Positions 21,117 to 31,734 are shown, numbered from the stretch's first letter. The stretch: DNA of 64,000 bases from Paraburkholderia sp. PGU19 (GCF_013426915.1 NZ_AP023179.1:2294001-2358000); one strand, 5' to 3'. Made by a program: numbers and translations. The notes: a model not told the origin generated them from the letters alone.

Positions 21117-22160
21117 TCAATCGATGCCGAGACACGCGCGGATCGCAGGCAGCATCGCCTCGACGGCCGCGCGCCCTTCCGCAATCGCGGGCTCCGCGCG
21201 GTGAAAATCGAAGATGCCCATGCCGGCGAGGCGCGGCTGGATCAGGATGTCGGCCGGCTCGCCCGCAAGGCGGCTGCGCGTGATCCGCACCTGCATGATG
21301 TCGATGCTTTGAGCGATCGAACTGAGCATCGACGGCACGCGCGCGCTCGGCGCGGGCGGCACGCGCACGTCGCGCGAATACTGTTCGGGCGATGGCTGCA
21401 GCCAGGCCGGAAACGGCTTGCCGTTGCGCCTCAGCAGAACGGGCGGCGCAGGCGTTGCGATCACGGGCGGCGGCGCGTCGGGATCGAGTGGCTGCGGCTC
21501 GGCTTCCTCGGCAACTCGCTCGATCACGGCCTCGATCGATTCGTCCGTCGGCATGGGCGGCAGATCGACCACCGCGCCGCCGAAGTCGCGGCCATTGAGA
21601 ATGTCGTTGTTCAGGTCCACGGCGATCACGCAGTCGGCCCGCATGCCGCGCGCCGCCGATACAGGCACGGGGTTCGACAGCCCGCCGTCGACAAGCCACA
21701 CGCCCTCGTGCAGCACCGGCGTGAAAATGCCCGGAATCGCAATCGACGCGCGCACGGCGTCCACCACGCCGCCGTCCTGCAGCCACGTCTCGCGGCCCGA
21801 ATCGAGTTCCGTCGCGACGGCGGCGAACGGCATCTGCAATTGACTGATCTCGCGTCCGTTGAAGCGGTTCGCAAATACCTGGATGACTTTCCTGCCGCCC
21901 AACAGCCCGCCCGAAAAGCGCAGATCGAGCAGACGCACGACCGACTGCCACGTGAGCCGCGTCACCCACTCTTCGAGCCAGTCGAGATCGCCGTTCGCAT
22001 AGACGGCGCCGACCAGCGCGCCGATCGACGTGCCCGCCACCAGATCAGGCTTGATGCCCGCGTCATGGAGCGCCCGGATCGCACCGATGTGCGCCCAGCC
22101 GCGCGCGGCCCCGCCGCCGAGCACGAGGCCGATGCGCTTGTATCGCCTACGTGTGGCCAT
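21117..22160 (-). CDS. Patatin-like phospholipase family protein (RssA-like)
   Basis: 347 aa. The glycine-rich oxyanion element LVLGGGAARGWAHIG (residues 12-26), nucleophile elbow G-T-S45-I-G and catalytic aspartate D158-G-G form an intact Ser-Asp dyad. A proline-rich linker (residues 215-260) separates the lipase core from a C-terminal part (SIAQSIDIMQVRITRSRLAG ... GMGIFDFHRAEPAIAEGR), common in bacterial RssA/YchK-like proteins. The start at 22160 has GGGAG upstream. Expected activity is acyl hydrolysis of phospholipids; the physiological role is unknown. No signal peptide, so probably cytosolic or membrane-associated. Confidence 0.88.
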   Translation of the reverse strand: MATRRRYKRIGLVLGGGAARGWAHIGAIRALHDAGIKPDLVAGTSIGALVGAVYANGDLDWLEEWVTRLTWQSVVRLLDLRFSGGLLGGRKVIQVFANRFNGREISQLQMPFAAVATELDSGRETWLQDGGVVDAVRASIAIPGIFTPVLHEGVWLVDGGLSNPVPVSAARGMRADCVIAVDLNNDILNGRDFGGAVVDLPPMPTDESIEAVIERVAEEAEPQPLDPDAPPPVIATPAPPVLLRRNGKPFPAWLQPSPEQYSRDVRVPPAPSARVPSMLSSIAQSIDIMQVRITRSRLAGEPADILIQPRLAGMGIFDFHRAEPAIAEGRAAVEAMLPAIRACLGID

Positions 22161-22294
22161 TGTTGTTTTCTCCCTTGTTTGCAGGCGTTTTCTGTTTGGA
22201 CCGTGGCGCGCGGTTTTTGTTTTCAGCCCTCGCTTAGCCCTCAATTAGCCCTCGCTTCTGGTCGCCCTGCTCGCCCTGGCTTATCCGCCCTCCG

Positions 22295-22864
22295 TTAGTG
22301 TCCGCGCATCACGTCCGAGCGCGAGGTCGTGTAGACCACGTGATTGACGTCGAAGTGCACGTTGAAAAAGCCTTCTTGAGTGACGCCGCCTTCGCGCCAC
22401 TTCCAGCTCCATACCGTCTCGGGCTTGAGCGGATAAACGGCCACTTCGCCGGGCTTGCCGAGCAGACGGCGCACTTCGTCTTCCGTCATGCCGATGCGGA
22501 TCTTCGCGAAGTTCGCTGCCGTCAGCACCTGCGTGATCGCCTGCAACGTGCCGTCCGGGCCGATGTCGACCATGTACGTGTTGAGGCCCTGTGGACCGCG
22601 CGGATATTCGAAGCGCTTCGAGCCGTCAGTGAACTGGCGCTCGGTTTCGGGCTTGCCCATCTGGTCGCGGATCTGCGCTTCCGTCGTGATGCCGGGCGTG
22701 AGTCCCTTCAGAAGCAGCGCATCCGGTTTGACGGCGTTGAAAAATTCCTTGAGCTTTTGCACGGCTTGCTCGCTCTGCTGGTCGTCGCAGCCGGCGAGCG
22801 CGGACAGCGCGCCTGCCATGGCCACGGAAAGCATCATGTTGCGCAACGAGGTGCGATTAACCAT
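22295..22864 (-). CDS. SmpA/OmlA-domain outer-membrane lipoprotein
   Basis: 189 aa. The N-terminus carries a lipoprotein signal with lipobox LAGC (Cys around residue 26). The mature part contains two BamE/OmlA-like repeats: LKGLTPGITTEAQIRDQMGKPE and AKIRIGMTEDEVRRLLGKPGE, each a helix-turn followed by beta strands (TVWSWKWREGG, FFNVHFDVNHVVYTTS). Such proteins sit in the outer membrane; this two-repeat form is common in Burkholderiaceae and is not the canonical short BamE. The start at 22864 is chosen because the frame upstream lacks a signal peptide context. Confidence 0.8.
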   Translation of the reverse strand: MVNRTSLRNMMLSVAMAGALSALAGCDDQQSEQAVQKLKEFFNAVKPDALLLKGLTPGITTEAQIRDQMGKPETERQFTDGSKRFEYPRGPQGLNTYMVDIGPDGTLQAITQVLTAANFAKIRIGMTEDEVRRLLGKPGEVAVYPLKPETVWSWKWREGGVTQEGFFNVHFDVNHVVYTTSRSDVMRGH

Positions 22865-23800
22865 CTTCGATAACTTGCTTGACACAAACGATGTGAACGA
22901 CACAGAGCATAACCCGGTCGATAGCCGGATCGCGAACGATGGCTGCACAGATGTGTATGGAAAGTTAAAGAATTGCTACGCGAGATTTCTCGTGCGCGAG
23001 AAGTGGGAAGTGGAATCTGCGATGAACGCTGGGGAGAAAACTTGCGATCGGGAGCGCGGTGGGGTGCATTCAGCGACATCGAAAGCGTTTCGGCCAGAAG
23101 CCACATGTGCTTCTGGCCGTGACGCAATTTTCACTGCTATGACGACCGCAACGACAACGGCCGCTGGCCCCTCGACTATCCGGCAAGTGCTGACAATCTA
23201 GCGTCAGGTTCGAAAATGTGCGAGAGCGCGTTTACACCGAATCGGCTGACGAATCGCATGCGATCTCGCGTGCGGCGGCCACCGATTAGTGTCGGCACGC
23301 CAGCCTCATCACTGCGTGATGCGTGTGTAGTCGCCGCGCCGACGCACCGGGTGCATGGGTGCGCCCGGCTGACCCGGCCGACCCGGTTCGTCCGGGTGTG
23401 CACTGCGTAGCCGACCTACGCGTGACGTGAGGGGCCGACCGGCGTCGAGGTCCGTGGAGGCCGCCGCCTCGTCGCGCGGGCATGCGTTGCGCAAATCCGC
23501 GTCGTTGGCGGCGACGATGACACATTAACGCTCGCGCGCGTGTCATTCCGTGCGACGGCACACGCATCGGACCTTCTCGAAGCAAGCAGCGACGCATTTC
23601 GAGCCCTGTTTTCAGGGGTTTTCTGCATCGCTGACCGCGCGGCCTCCGATTCACGCACACGCCGACCCTGCTGCCGGCAGGGACATGATCAGCCCGCAAG
23701 CAGGAACGGGAGCGCTTTGGCACAATCGCGTTTTCCCGCACGCCACGCGGACCCGCGCTTCGTCCTTGCAAAAGACGATAGTTGGCCGCACATCGATTCC
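22865..23800. other. Long intergenic region without a recognised gene
   Basis: About 935 bp between the lipoprotein start and the LLM oxidoreductase start. It contains a GACCCGG-type short repeat near 23370-23390 and a small stem (ATCAC-TGC-GTGAT near 23309). I found no open frame with a ribosome site or family resemblance, and no terminator-like element. Open frames present on both strands look like high-GC noise. Confidence 0.45.
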
Positions 23801-24793
23801 ATGATCCCCTTTTCCGTCCTCGACCTTTCTCCCATCACGGCTGGCGCGAGCGCGTCCGATGCGTTCCGCAATTCGCTCGATCTCGCGCAGCACGCCGAGC
23901 AATGGGACTACAAGCGCTTCTGGCTCGCCGAGCATCACAACATGACGGGTATCGCGAGCGCGGCGACGTCGGTCGTGATCGCGCATGTCGCGGGCGGCAC
24001 GAAGACGATCCGCGTCGGCTCGGGCGGCGTGATGCTGCCGAATCACGCGCCGCTCGTGATCGCCGAGCAGTTCGGCACGCTGGCGTCGCTGTTTCCGGGG
24101 CGTATCGATCTGGGTCTCGGCCGCGCGCCTGGCACCGACCAGACCACCGCCCGCGCGCTGCGCCGCGATCTGAACGGCAGCGCCGATTCGTTCCCTGACG
24201 ACGTCGTCGAACTGCAGCGCTATTTCGCCGACCCCGTGCCGGGTCAGCGCGTGCGCGCCGTGCCGGGCGCGGGCCTGAAGGTGCCGTTGTGGCTGCTCGG
24301 TTCGAGCCTGTTCAGCGCGCAGCTGGCGGCGGCGCTCGGTCTGCCGTTCGCGTTCGCGTCGCACTTCGCGCCCGACTACATGATGCAGGCGCTGCACGTG
24401 TATCGCGCGCAGTTCCGCCCGTCGGAAACGCTCGACAAGCCTTACGCGATGGTCGGCGTGAACCTGTTTGCCGCCGACACCAATGACGAAGCGCGCCGCC
24501 TCTTCACGTCGCTGCAGCAGCAGTTCATCAATCTGCGGCGCGGCACGCCAGGCCAGTTGCAGCCGCCCGTCGATCACCTCGCGGTGTCGGAGATGGAGTT
24601 GAGCAGCGTGCAGCATTCGCTCGCGTGCTCGGTGATCGGTGATCGCGAGACGGTGCGCGACGGCCTGCGCTCCATCATCCAGCAAACGGGCGCCAACGAA
24701 CTGATGCTCACTGCGCAAATCTACGATCACGCGGCGCGGCTGCGTTCGTTCGAAATCGGCGCGCAGGTACGCGACGAACTAGCCGACGCTTGA
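23801..24793 (+). CDS. LLM-class flavin-dependent oxidoreductase (luciferase-like)
   Basis: 330 aa luciferase-like monooxygenase of the MsnO8 type. It opens with [14 protein letters not shown] and has the conserved [17 protein letters not shown] (His-His of the flavin/substrate pocket), [33 protein letters not shown] and [20 protein letters not shown]. Such enzymes use FMNH2 from a separate reductase; the substrate is unknown. The ATG at 23801 gives the standard N-terminus; the open frame extends 87 codons upstream without family similarity. No obvious operon partners. Confidence 0.9.
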   Translation: MIPFSVLDLSPITAGASASDAFRNSLDLAQHAEQWDYKRFWLAEHHNMTGIASAATSVVIAHVAGGTKTIRVGSGGVMLPNHAPLVIAEQFGTLASLFPGRIDLGLGRAPGTDQTTARALRRDLNGSADSFPDDVVELQRYFADPVPGQRVRAVPGAGLKVPLWLLGSSLFSAQLAAALGLPFAFASHFAPDYMMQALHVYRAQFRPSETLDKPYAMVGVNLFAADTNDEARRLFTSLQQQFINLRRGTPGQLQPPVDHLAVSEMELSSVQHSLACSVIGDRETVRDGLRSIIQQTGANELMLTAQIYDHAARLRSFEIGAQVRDELADA

Positions 24794-24841
24794 ACGGGAG
24801 CGAGTCAACAACTGCGCCGGCACGCGCGCCCGCGTCCGGCT

Positions 24842-24871
24842 GAAGCGAAGGCGCGCCGCAGCCTTCGCTTC
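24842..24871 (+). terminator. Stem-loop downstream of the LLM oxidoreductase gene
   Basis: Perfect 11 bp stem GAAGCGAAGGC / GCCTTCGCTTC with an 8 nt loop, 48 nt after the stop codon. There is no T-run on either strand, so termination may need Rho, but its place between convergent genes fits a bidirectional 3' end. Confidence 0.45.
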
Positions 24872-24983
24872 AATGGCACATTCGCGCGATCATATTCAAC
24901 GCATCACGGTCGTCGAACTGCAAGTAATGCCGGCAATAGCTGATTCATTCAGCTGTACGACTCGCCCCAGATCAGAACCCCCG

Positions 24984-25247
24984 TCAAGGGGCGCCTCTCT
25001 CGTCTATCACGCGCTTTGCTGCGTTGAATCCTGCCGTCAAGGCGACATCCACCGTGTCGAAGACTCGATTGTCTTCTCCGACGAGCCCAATCGGTGAGCC
25101 TACCGGTCGTATCGGGTCCACCGTGCAGATACTCACCATTGCAACGTACCCCACCGGGGGCCCATAGGTGAATTCGCTTGACACGGCCCGCACCGACTCA
25201 AGCTTCACGGTGACCTCAAAGCCTTTGTACAAGACCATTTTTTCCAT
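24984..25247 (-). CDS. Hypothetical small protein (87 aa)
   Basis: Starting at 25247 (MEKMVLYKGFEVTVKLE), with GGAG 9 nt upstream, the frame encodes an 87 aa soluble protein. The core is beta-strand-like (VLYKGFEVTVKLESVRA, VGYVAMVSICTVDP) and it ends with a helical segment (VALTAGFNAAKRVIDERG). Similar short proteins are common and uncharacterised in Burkholderiaceae. It has no obvious partner genes. The longer frame upstream is rich in Arg/Ala and looks non-coding. Confidence 0.65.
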   Translation of the reverse strand: MEKMVLYKGFEVTVKLESVRAVSSEFTYGPPVGYVAMVSICTVDPIRPVGSPIGLVGEDNRVFDTVDVALTAGFNAAKRVIDERGAP

Positions 25248-25466
25248 TGATTTACTCCAAGCCTGGCAGACCGCGAGCCCGTCGCACGCGCGAATACAAC
25301 GTAGCACAACAACATGCCGTGCAGCGCTGGTTTTTGCGGTCGGTCGCCAAGGCACCAATCCTGGCGGCCCGCGATTCGCCTGAATGCGCGCTCTCTCACG
25401 GCGACCGCCATCACCGTGGGTGCCTGCGGGCATGTGATGGCGCGTACCACTCAACAGCTTGAACGC

Positions 25467-26546
25467 TCACCGATTTGTCGGCACCGCCGCCAACCCGTCC
25501 AGCAACGCCTTGTGAAACGCCGCCGGGTCCTGCATCTGCGGCGCATGGCCGAGTTCGGCGAACTCGACGAGCGTCGCGTGCGGAATCGCCTTCGCTGCCG
25601 CCTTGCCCAGCTCCGGGTAGCGACCGATCTTCGCGCGTACCTCGGGAGGCGCGGCATCCTTGCCGATCGCCGTCGTATCCTTCTGACCGATCAGCAGCAG
25701 CGTCGGCATGTTCAACTGCCCAAGCTCATAGACGACCGGCTGCGTGTAGATCATGTCGTACAACAGCGCCGAATCCCACGCGACTTCCTTCTTGCCCGGC
25801 CCGCGATACATCCCGGCGAGCATCTGCACCCACGGCTCGAAATCGCTGCGCCACTGGCCCGAGTAGTAGGTCCCCTGCTCGTAGCGGCGGATGCTGTCGG
25901 CCGTGGTCTGCAGTTCACGCTCGTACCACTGGTCGACGGATAGCGACGGCACGCCCTTCGCCTTCCAGTCCTCCAGCCCGATGGGATTGACGAGCACCAG
26001 TTGCTGCGTCTGCGCCGGGTACATCAGCGCGTAGCGGATGGCCAGCATGCCGCCCGTCGAATGTCCGACGATAGTCGCGTTCTTCACACCGATCGATTCG
26101 AGCAGCGCATGCGTGTTGCGCGCGAGTTGCTGAAAGCTGAACTGGTAGCGCTGCGGCTTGCTCGACTTGCAAAAGCCGATCTGATCAGGCGCGATCACGC
26201 GATACCCCGCCGCCGACAGCCGCTCGACCGTGCTTTCCCATGTCGCGGCGCAAAAATTCTTGCCGTGCAGCAGCACGACGGTGCGGCCGTTCGGATGCTC
26301 GGGTGCGATGTCCATGTAAGCCATGTGCAGCGTTTCGCCCTGCGACGTGAACTCGAACTGCCGCACGGGCGCCGGATAGTTGAAGCCCTGCAACTCGGGG
26401 CCGTACGCGGGACCGTCGTCGGCGGCGGGTGCGCTCGACGGCGGCGCAGCGGCGGCATTGACGGCATCGGCGGCGCACGCATCGAGGCCCAGCATGGCGA
26501 TGCAGGCGGACAGGCAAACGGCAACGAGGGATGAACGGATTGTCAT
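25467..26546 (-). CDS. Alpha/beta hydrolase, exported
   Basis: 359 aa with an N-terminal signal peptide (TIRSSLVAVCLSACIAMLG, then AADAV). The alpha/beta hydrolase fold shows the oxyanion segment VVLLHGKNFCAATW, the nucleophile elbow GHS163TGG and a C-terminal His334 in ELGHAPQMQ; APDQIGFCKSS precedes the elbow. It resembles periplasmic epoxide-hydrolase or esterase-like proteins, but the substrate cannot be assigned. It is transcribed alone, divergent from glgC. Confidence 0.87.
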   Translation of the reverse strand: MTIRSSLVAVCLSACIAMLGLDACAADAVNAAAAPPSSAPAADDGPAYGPELQGFNYPAPVRQFEFTSQGETLHMAYMDIAPEHPNGRTVVLLHGKNFCAATWESTVERLSAAGYRVIAPDQIGFCKSSKPQRYQFSFQQLARNTHALLESIGVKNATIVGHSTGGMLAIRYALMYPAQTQQLVLVNPIGLEDWKAKGVPSLSVDQWYERELQTTADSIRRYEQGTYYSGQWRSDFEPWVQMLAGMYRGPGKKEVAWDSALLYDMIYTQPVVYELGQLNMPTLLLIGQKDTTAIGKDAAPPEVRAKIGRYPELGKAAAKAIPHATLVEFAELGHAPQMQDPAAFHKALLDGLAAVPTNR

Positions 26547-27043
26547 AGGGTGGCAGACAAAGGCAAAGACGGGAGCAAGGGAAACACAGGCCCGTCATGA
26601 TGCCCGCGTCGCGGCCCGCTTGCAGCGGCGCGTGCAATGGCCTCGCCCGAAGCAGCCGCGCTCGCGCTTCAAACAGCCCTTTCAAGTCCCGCGCGGGTTC
26701 TGCGCGCAATCCGTCCGGCATAATTTGCCCGAACGGCTGACGGCCAGGCATCGCGAGCCCGCCTTTTCTACCGGCCCGCGCGCGGCCCCTCCCGCCGGAC
26801 CACGCACGAATGTGGCATGGCGAACGCGGCATGTTGCGCGCGGCAGGCGCATGGTCCAGACTAATCGCTGGCCGGCGGGAACATGCATTGCGGACGCCAG
26901 CCGACAGCCAGGGCCAGAAGCCATCGCGCATCAGAACAGGACCACAACAACAACGCACAGCGTCAGTTAAAAGACAGAAAAACACAGCAACGCCGGGGCA
27001 AAGAAAAGCTTCCACCAGGGCTCACCAATAAACGGAGACGCAC
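26547..27043. other. Divergent intergenic region upstream of glgC
   Basis: About 500 bp between the hydrolase and glgC starts, expected to hold both promoters. A purine-rich stretch precedes glgC, ending in ACGGAGACGCAC directly before its ATG (a good ribosome site). No gene or strong structure seen. Confidence 0.45.
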
Positions 27044-28318
27044 ATGGATTCGCCGGCAAGCCTCAACGATCTTCAACACACGACACTCGCCATCGTCCTC
27101 GCAGGCGGACGCGGCACGCGCCTCGGGCCGCTGACGAACAAGCGCGTGAAGCCCGCCGTGCACTTCGGCGGCAAATACCGGATCATCGATTTCGCGCTGT
27201 CCAACTGCCTGAACTCGGGCATCCGCCGCATTGCCGTCGTCACGCAGTACAAGGCGCACTCGCTGCTGCGGCACGTGCAGCGCGGCTGGGGCTTCCTGCG
27301 CGGCGAGTTCAACGAGTTCATCGACCTGTGGCCGGCGCAGCAGCGCGTCGAAGGCGCGCACTGGTATCGCGGCACGGCCGACGCCGTGTTCCAGAACCTC
27401 GACATCATCCGTTCCATCGGCCCGAAATACGTCGTCGTGCTGGCGGGCGATCACATCTACAAGATGGACTACACGCGGATGGTGATGGATCACGTCGAAT
27501 CGGGCGCCGATTGCACGGTCGGCTGCATCGAGGTGCCGCGCATGGAAGCGACGGCGTTCGGCGTGATGCACGTCGACGAGCAGCGCCGCGTGACGGGCTT
27601 CGTCGAAAAGCCCGCCGACCCGCCCGCGATGCCCGGCCACCCCGACATCGCGCTCGCCAGCATGGGCATCTACGTGTTCAGCGCCGATTACCTGTACTCG
27701 CTGCTCGAGGAGAACATCAGCAGCGTCGCGACGGACCACGATTTCGGCAAGGACATCATTCCGCGCGTCGTCACGACGGGGACGGCGATCGCGCATCCGT
27801 TCAGCATGTCGTGCGTGTCGTCGGACCCGAGCGTCGAGCCGTACTGGCGCGACGTCGGCACGATCGACGCGTACTGGGCCGCGAATCTCGATCTGGCCTC
27901 GACGATTCCCGCGCTCGACCTCTACGATCGAAACTGGCCGATCTGGACGCATCAGGAACAGTTGCCGCCCGCCAAGTTCGTGCGCGACCTGAACGGGCTG
28001 CAAGGCTCGGGCACCAATCTGATCGTGTGCGGTGGCTGCGTCATCTCCGGCTCGCAGATTTCGCGCTCGGTGCTGTCGTCGAATGTGGTGGTGAATTCGT
28101 TCTGTAACATCGCTGAGGCAGTCTTGTTGCCGCAGGTGTCGATCGGCGCGAGCTGCCGGTTGCGCAAGGTCGTGATCGACCGCGGCTGCCAGATTCCCGA
28201 CGGCACCGTGATCGGCGAAGACCCGGTGCGCGACGGCGAACGCTTCTACCGGACCGACAGCGGCGTCGTGCTGGTGACGGCCGAAGCGCTCAAGCGGCAG
28301 TCGGCGGCGGCGCGGTAG
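27044..28318 (+). CDS. glgC: Glucose-1-phosphate adenylyltransferase
   Basis: Makes ADP-glucose, the donor for glycogen synthesis. 424 aa. The nucleotidyltransferase signature [20 protein letters not shown] and [15 protein letters not shown] are at residues 17-55, the Asp-containing [14 protein letters not shown] near 135, and a C-terminal left-handed beta-helix region ([30 protein letters not shown]) follows. The allosteric site is typical of bacterial GlgC. The ribosome site is GGAGACGCAC. It lies 224 bp upstream of glgA. Confidence 0.97.
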   Translation: MDSPASLNDLQHTTLAIVLAGGRGTRLGPLTNKRVKPAVHFGGKYRIIDFALSNCLNSGIRRIAVVTQYKAHSLLRHVQRGWGFLRGEFNEFIDLWPAQQRVEGAHWYRGTADAVFQNLDIIRSIGPKYVVVLAGDHIYKMDYTRMVMDHVESGADCTVGCIEVPRMEATAFGVMHVDEQRRVTGFVEKPADPPAMPGHPDIALASMGIYVFSADYLYSLLEENISSVATDHDFGKDIIPRVVTTGTAIAHPFSMSCVSSDPSVEPYWRDVGTIDAYWAANLDLASTIPALDLYDRNWPIWTHQEQLPPAKFVRDLNGLQGSGTNLIVCGGCVISGSQISRSVLSSNVVVNSFCNIAEAVLLPQVSIGASCRLRKVVIDRGCQIPDGTVIGEDPVRDGERFYRTDSGVVLVTAEALKRQSAAAR

Positions 28319-28542
28319 CGCCCGGCGGGCGGACACGGCAGGCACGGCGATCGCAGGCGGCACGCGACGAAGCACGACGCAGTGCGCGGCGCGCCGGCGG
28401 GTGCCGCCGCGCGCCGCCCGTCTCCGTTGCGCTCCGTGAAGCTCCGTTATGCGCGTTCTGCACGGCGCGGATCGACACCGTGCGACGCACCGAAACGACA
28501 CTGCGCAATCCACCGCAACCCTAGCGAACAGGACTGAAGCCC

Positions 28543-30003
28543 ATGACGATCCGCGCGCTGCATGTCGCAAGCGAGCTGTATCCCCTTCTGAAAACGGGCG
28601 GCCTCGCCGATGTCGCGGGCGCGCTGCCGCCCGCGCTGATCGAGCTGGGCGCCGACGCGCGCGTGCTGCTGCCCGGCTTCCCCGCTGTAGTGGCCGGGCT
28701 GTCGGACCTGCAGCCCGTCGCGCGGATCGGCGATCGCTTCGGCGCGTCGAACGTCACGCTGGAGCGCGGCACGCTGAGCGCGAACGGCCTCGTCGTCTAC
28801 GTGATCCGCGCGCGGACGCTGTATGACCGCGAGGGCAATCCGTATCTCGACGCCGAACACGTGCCGTATGGCGACAACGCTCAACGCTTCGCGATGCTCG
28901 GCTGGACGGCCGCGCAGATCGCGCAGCATCTCGACCCCGCATGGGCGCCGCAGATCGTCCACGCGCACGACTGGCACGCGGGGCTCGCGCCCGCCTATCT
29001 GAAAGCGGCTGAACGCGAGCACGGCAAGCCCGCCGCGCGCACCGTGTTCACCGTCCACAACCTCGCGTATCAGGGCGTCTTCCCGTCGCATCAGTTCGGC
29101 CAGCTCGGGCTGCCCGCCGACTTCTTCAATATGAGCGGCGTCGAGTTCTACGGACAGATGTCGTTCCTGAAGGCGGGCCTGTTCTACAGCGACCGCATCA
29201 CGACCGTCAGCCCGACCTACGCACGCGAAATCCAGACGCTCGCGCAAGGCGGCGGCCTGGACGGGCTGCTGAGCCAGCGCTCGCACGACCTGTCGGGCAT
29301 TCTGAACGGCGTCGACTACACGATCTGGCAGCCGACCACCGACTCGCTGATCGCTGCGCACTACACGGACACGCGCCTTGCCGGCAAGCGTGCGTGCAAG
29401 ACGGCGCTGCAGGAACGCTTTCATCTCGCGCCGAAAAGCGACGCGCTGCTGTTCGGCGTCGTGAGCCGGCTGACTGAACAGAAGGGCCTCGATCTGCTGC
29501 TCGCGGCGCTGCCCGAAATCATCAAGCGCGGCGGCCAACTGGTCGTGTTCGGCACGGGCGACCCGGCGCTCGAAAACGGCTTGCAGCTCGTCGCGCAGGC
29601 GCATCCCGAAAGCGTCGCCGTCGAACTCGGCTTCGACGAAACGCTCGCGCATCAGATCGTCGCGGGCAGCGACGTGATTGCCGTGCCGTCGCGTTTCGAG
29701 CCGTGCGGCCTGACGCAGCTCTATGCGCTCGCGTATGGATCGCTGCCGCTCGTGCATCGCGTGGGCGGTCTCGCCGATACGGTCGTCGACGCGTCGCTGG
29801 AAAACATCGCCGACGATCTGGCAACCGGCTTCGTGTTCGAGCGCTTCGAGCCGGAAGCGCTCACGGCCGCGATCCGCCGCGCATTCGCGCTGTACGCGCG
29901 GCGCACCGACTGGAAAGCCACGCAGCGCCGCGCAATGCGCCAGGACTTCGGCTGGGGCGCGTCGGCGGAACGCTATCTCGCGCTGTACCGCGAGCTGGTG
30001 TGA
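28543..30003 (+). CDS. glgA: Glycogen synthase (ADP-glucose)
   Basis: 486 aa GT5 glycosyltransferase extending alpha-1,4-glucan chains. The ADP-glucose binding motif K17-T-G-G-L lies in ELYPLLKTGGLADVAGALP; the donor-site loop PSRFEPCGLTQLYALAYGSLP and HRVGGLADTV are in the C-terminal domain. Length and motifs are intact. It probably shares a transcript with glgC, although the 224 bp gap could carry its own promoter. No branching enzyme gene is nearby in this window. Confidence 0.97.
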   Translation: MTIRALHVASELYPLLKTGGLADVAGALPPALIELGADARVLLPGFPAVVAGLSDLQPVARIGDRFGASNVTLERGTLSANGLVVYVIRARTLYDREGNPYLDAEHVPYGDNAQRFAMLGWTAAQIAQHLDPAWAPQIVHAHDWHAGLAPAYLKAAEREHGKPAARTVFTVHNLAYQGVFPSHQFGQLGLPADFFNMSGVEFYGQMSFLKAGLFYSDRITTVSPTYAREIQTLAQGGGLDGLLSQRSHDLSGILNGVDYTIWQPTTDSLIAAHYTDTRLAGKRACKTALQERFHLAPKSDALLFGVVSRLTEQKGLDLLLAALPEIIKRGGQLVVFGTGDPALENGLQLVAQAHPESVAVELGFDETLAHQIVAGSDVIAVPSRFEPCGLTQLYALAYGSLPLVHRVGGLADTVVDASLENIADDLATGFVFERFEPEALTAAIRRAFALYARRTDWKATQRRAMRQDFGWGASAERYLALYRELV

Positions 30004-30283
30004 GCGCGTCAGTGGATCAGCGGATAAGTGGATAGGCGCGCCGCATGATCTTGCGCAACATCGGCTTGCGCATTGATGGTTCGACGCAACACGACGGGGC
30101 CGGATCGATTCCGGCTCGCGAAAACTCATGTATCTTGTGATGAACAGGGCGTGACGCGTCCTGTCGGCGACGCGCTGTCGCGCATCGCCGTTCGTTGTTC
30201 GCCGCGCCAAAGCGGTGCATCGAAGCTGCCCATCCGTTGCGCATCTTTCTTCCGGCGCCCTTCCCGCGCCGTATCGGTTCGAC

Positions 30284-31147
30284 ATGAAAAACGTTCTGAG
30301 CATCCAGTCGCACGTCGTATTCGGGCACGCGGGCAATAGCGCCTCGGTGTTCCCGATGCGGCGTCTTGGCGTCAATGTGTGGCCGCTCAACACGGTGCAG
30401 TTCTCGAACCATACGCAGTACGGCCATTGGGAAGGCAGCGCGATCGATGCATCGCAGATGCTTGCGCTGGTCGAAGGGATTGGCGCGATCGGCGTGCTGC
30501 CGCGCTGCGACGCCGTGCTGTCTGGCTATCTCGGCGCGCCCGAGCAGGCGCAGTCGGTGATCGAGATCGTGCGCGCCGTGAAGTCGGCGAATCCACATGC
30601 ACGCTATTTCTGCGACCCGGTGATGGGCACGACAACGGGCTGCCGCGTCGAGCCGGGCATCCAGGAGTTTCTGGTCCGGACGATGCCCGAAGTGTCCGAC
30701 GTGATGTGTCCGAACCACAGTGAGCTGCAGCGGCTCGTGGGGCGCGAGATCGAGACCGTCGAGGAAGCCGTCGCGGCGTGCCGCGAGGTGATGGAGCGCG
30801 GACCGAAGATGATGCTCGTCAAGCATCTGCTCGACCGCAACAGTCTCGCGGACCGCTTCAACATGCTCGTCGTCACCGAGCGCGAAGCGTGGATGGGGCA
30901 ACGGCCGCTCTATCCGTTCGCGCGGCAGCCCGTCGGGGTCGGCGATCTGACGAGCGCGGTGTTCGTCGCGCGCACGCTGCTCGGCGACTCGGTGCGCAGC
31001 GCGTTCGAACATACGGTCGCCGCCGTGAATGCCGTCGTGCACGCGACGTGGGACGCCGGGCGTTATGAGCTGGAGATCATCGCCGCGCAGGATGAAATCG
31101 CCCGTCCGCGGGAATGGTTCGATGCGTGGGTGGTGGAGTCGGCTTAG
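30284..31147 (+). CDS. pdxY: Pyridoxal kinase
   Basis: 287 aa ribokinase-fold kinase phosphorylating pyridoxal in B6 salvage. Characteristic segments: [20 protein letters not shown] at the N-terminus, [40 protein letters not shown] and the catalytic [12 protein letters not shown] near the C-terminus. The ATG at 30284 matches the family N-terminus though its ribosome site is weak. A factor-independent terminator follows. Confidence 0.95.
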   Translation: MKNVLSIQSHVVFGHAGNSASVFPMRRLGVNVWPLNTVQFSNHTQYGHWEGSAIDASQMLALVEGIGAIGVLPRCDAVLSGYLGAPEQAQSVIEIVRAVKSANPHARYFCDPVMGTTTGCRVEPGIQEFLVRTMPEVSDVMCPNHSELQRLVGREIETVEEAVAACREVMERGPKMMLVKHLLDRNSLADRFNMLVVTEREAWMGQRPLYPFARQPVGVGDLTSAVFVARTLLGDSVRSAFEHTVAAVNAVVHATWDAGRYELEIIAAQDEIARPREWFDAWVVESA

Positions 31148-31210
31148 GCAGCAGACTTAAGGCAACGGGCACAAGAAACGCCTCCGTCAGCCTGACGTCC
31201 TATAATGCGT

Positions 31211-31239
31211 GCCGCGCGTAAAAACGCGCGGCATTTTTT
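31211..31239 (+). terminator. Intrinsic terminator after pdxY
   Basis: Stem GCCGCGCGT / ACGCGCGGC (9 bp) with a 4 nt A loop, followed by A and six T residues. It lies 63 nt after the pdxY stop. Immediately before it is a perfect TATAAT at 31201-31206 (see findings). Confidence 0.85.
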
Positions 31240-31272
31240 ATTGGCACTGGTTGACTGGCAAGAGAGGCACAG

Positions 31273-31734
31273 ATGGACGGCACGATCCGCAGCGAACGTG
31301 AAGAGCAGTTTGAAGAGTTGTGCATCAGCGTCGACGCAGACGAGACGCACGAGCAGGAAGCGATCGAATTCTTCGAAGCGCAATTCGGCGAAGCGGATTT
31401 CGATGCCGCGCAATGGCTCGATATTGCGCTGTACTATTCGCCCGCCGTCGCGCGCGGCATCGTCGATATGGTCACGCCCGACGACAAGGCGCGCAGCAAC
31501 ATCGCCCAGGTGATCGCCGACAATCTCGACATCTCGTACGGCGAAGACGAGTGCCAACAGTTCGCGGAAACGATCCAGTTCGCGCTCGCCAATGGCATTC
31601 CCGTCGATCTCGACGTGGTGCTCGACGGTTGTCACCGCGCGATCGACGACCTCGATACGTGGGCCGAAGACGACGTGAAGGAACCGCTGCTACGTCTGCG
31701 CGAAGAACTGTTGCGCATGCAGGGCGAGCAGTGA
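31273..31734 (+). CDS. Hypothetical acidic protein (153 aa)
   Basis: Strongly acidic, helix-rich soluble protein with no recognised domain (for example DADETHEQEAIEFFEAQFGE, DDVKEPLLRLREELLRMQ). No signal peptide or membrane segment. An AGAGAGG ribosome site precedes the ATG at good spacing, and codon use is like its neighbours, so it is a real gene. Homologues seem restricted to Burkholderiaceae (from memory, not searched). It stands between the pdxY terminator and an orphan binding protein. Confidence 0.75.
   Translation: MDGTIRSEREEQFEELCISVDADETHEQEAIEFFEAQFGEADFDAAQWLDIALYYSPAVARGIVDMVTPDDKARSNIAQVIADNLDISYGEDECQQFAETIQFALANGIPVDLDVVLDGCHRAIDDLDTWAEDDVKEPLLRLREELLRMQGEQ

Noticed and set aside
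23286..23771. 161-codon minus-strand frame in the 0.9 kb gap before the LLM oxidoreductase gene
   Set aside because: Arg/Cys/Pro-rich, no ribosome site, no family resemblance; left as intergenic.
28447..30393. 648-codon open frame on the minus strand across glgA
   Set aside because: It is antisense to an unmistakable glycogen synthase, rich in Arg/Ala/Gln and without family resemblance; high GC keeps the opposite frame open.
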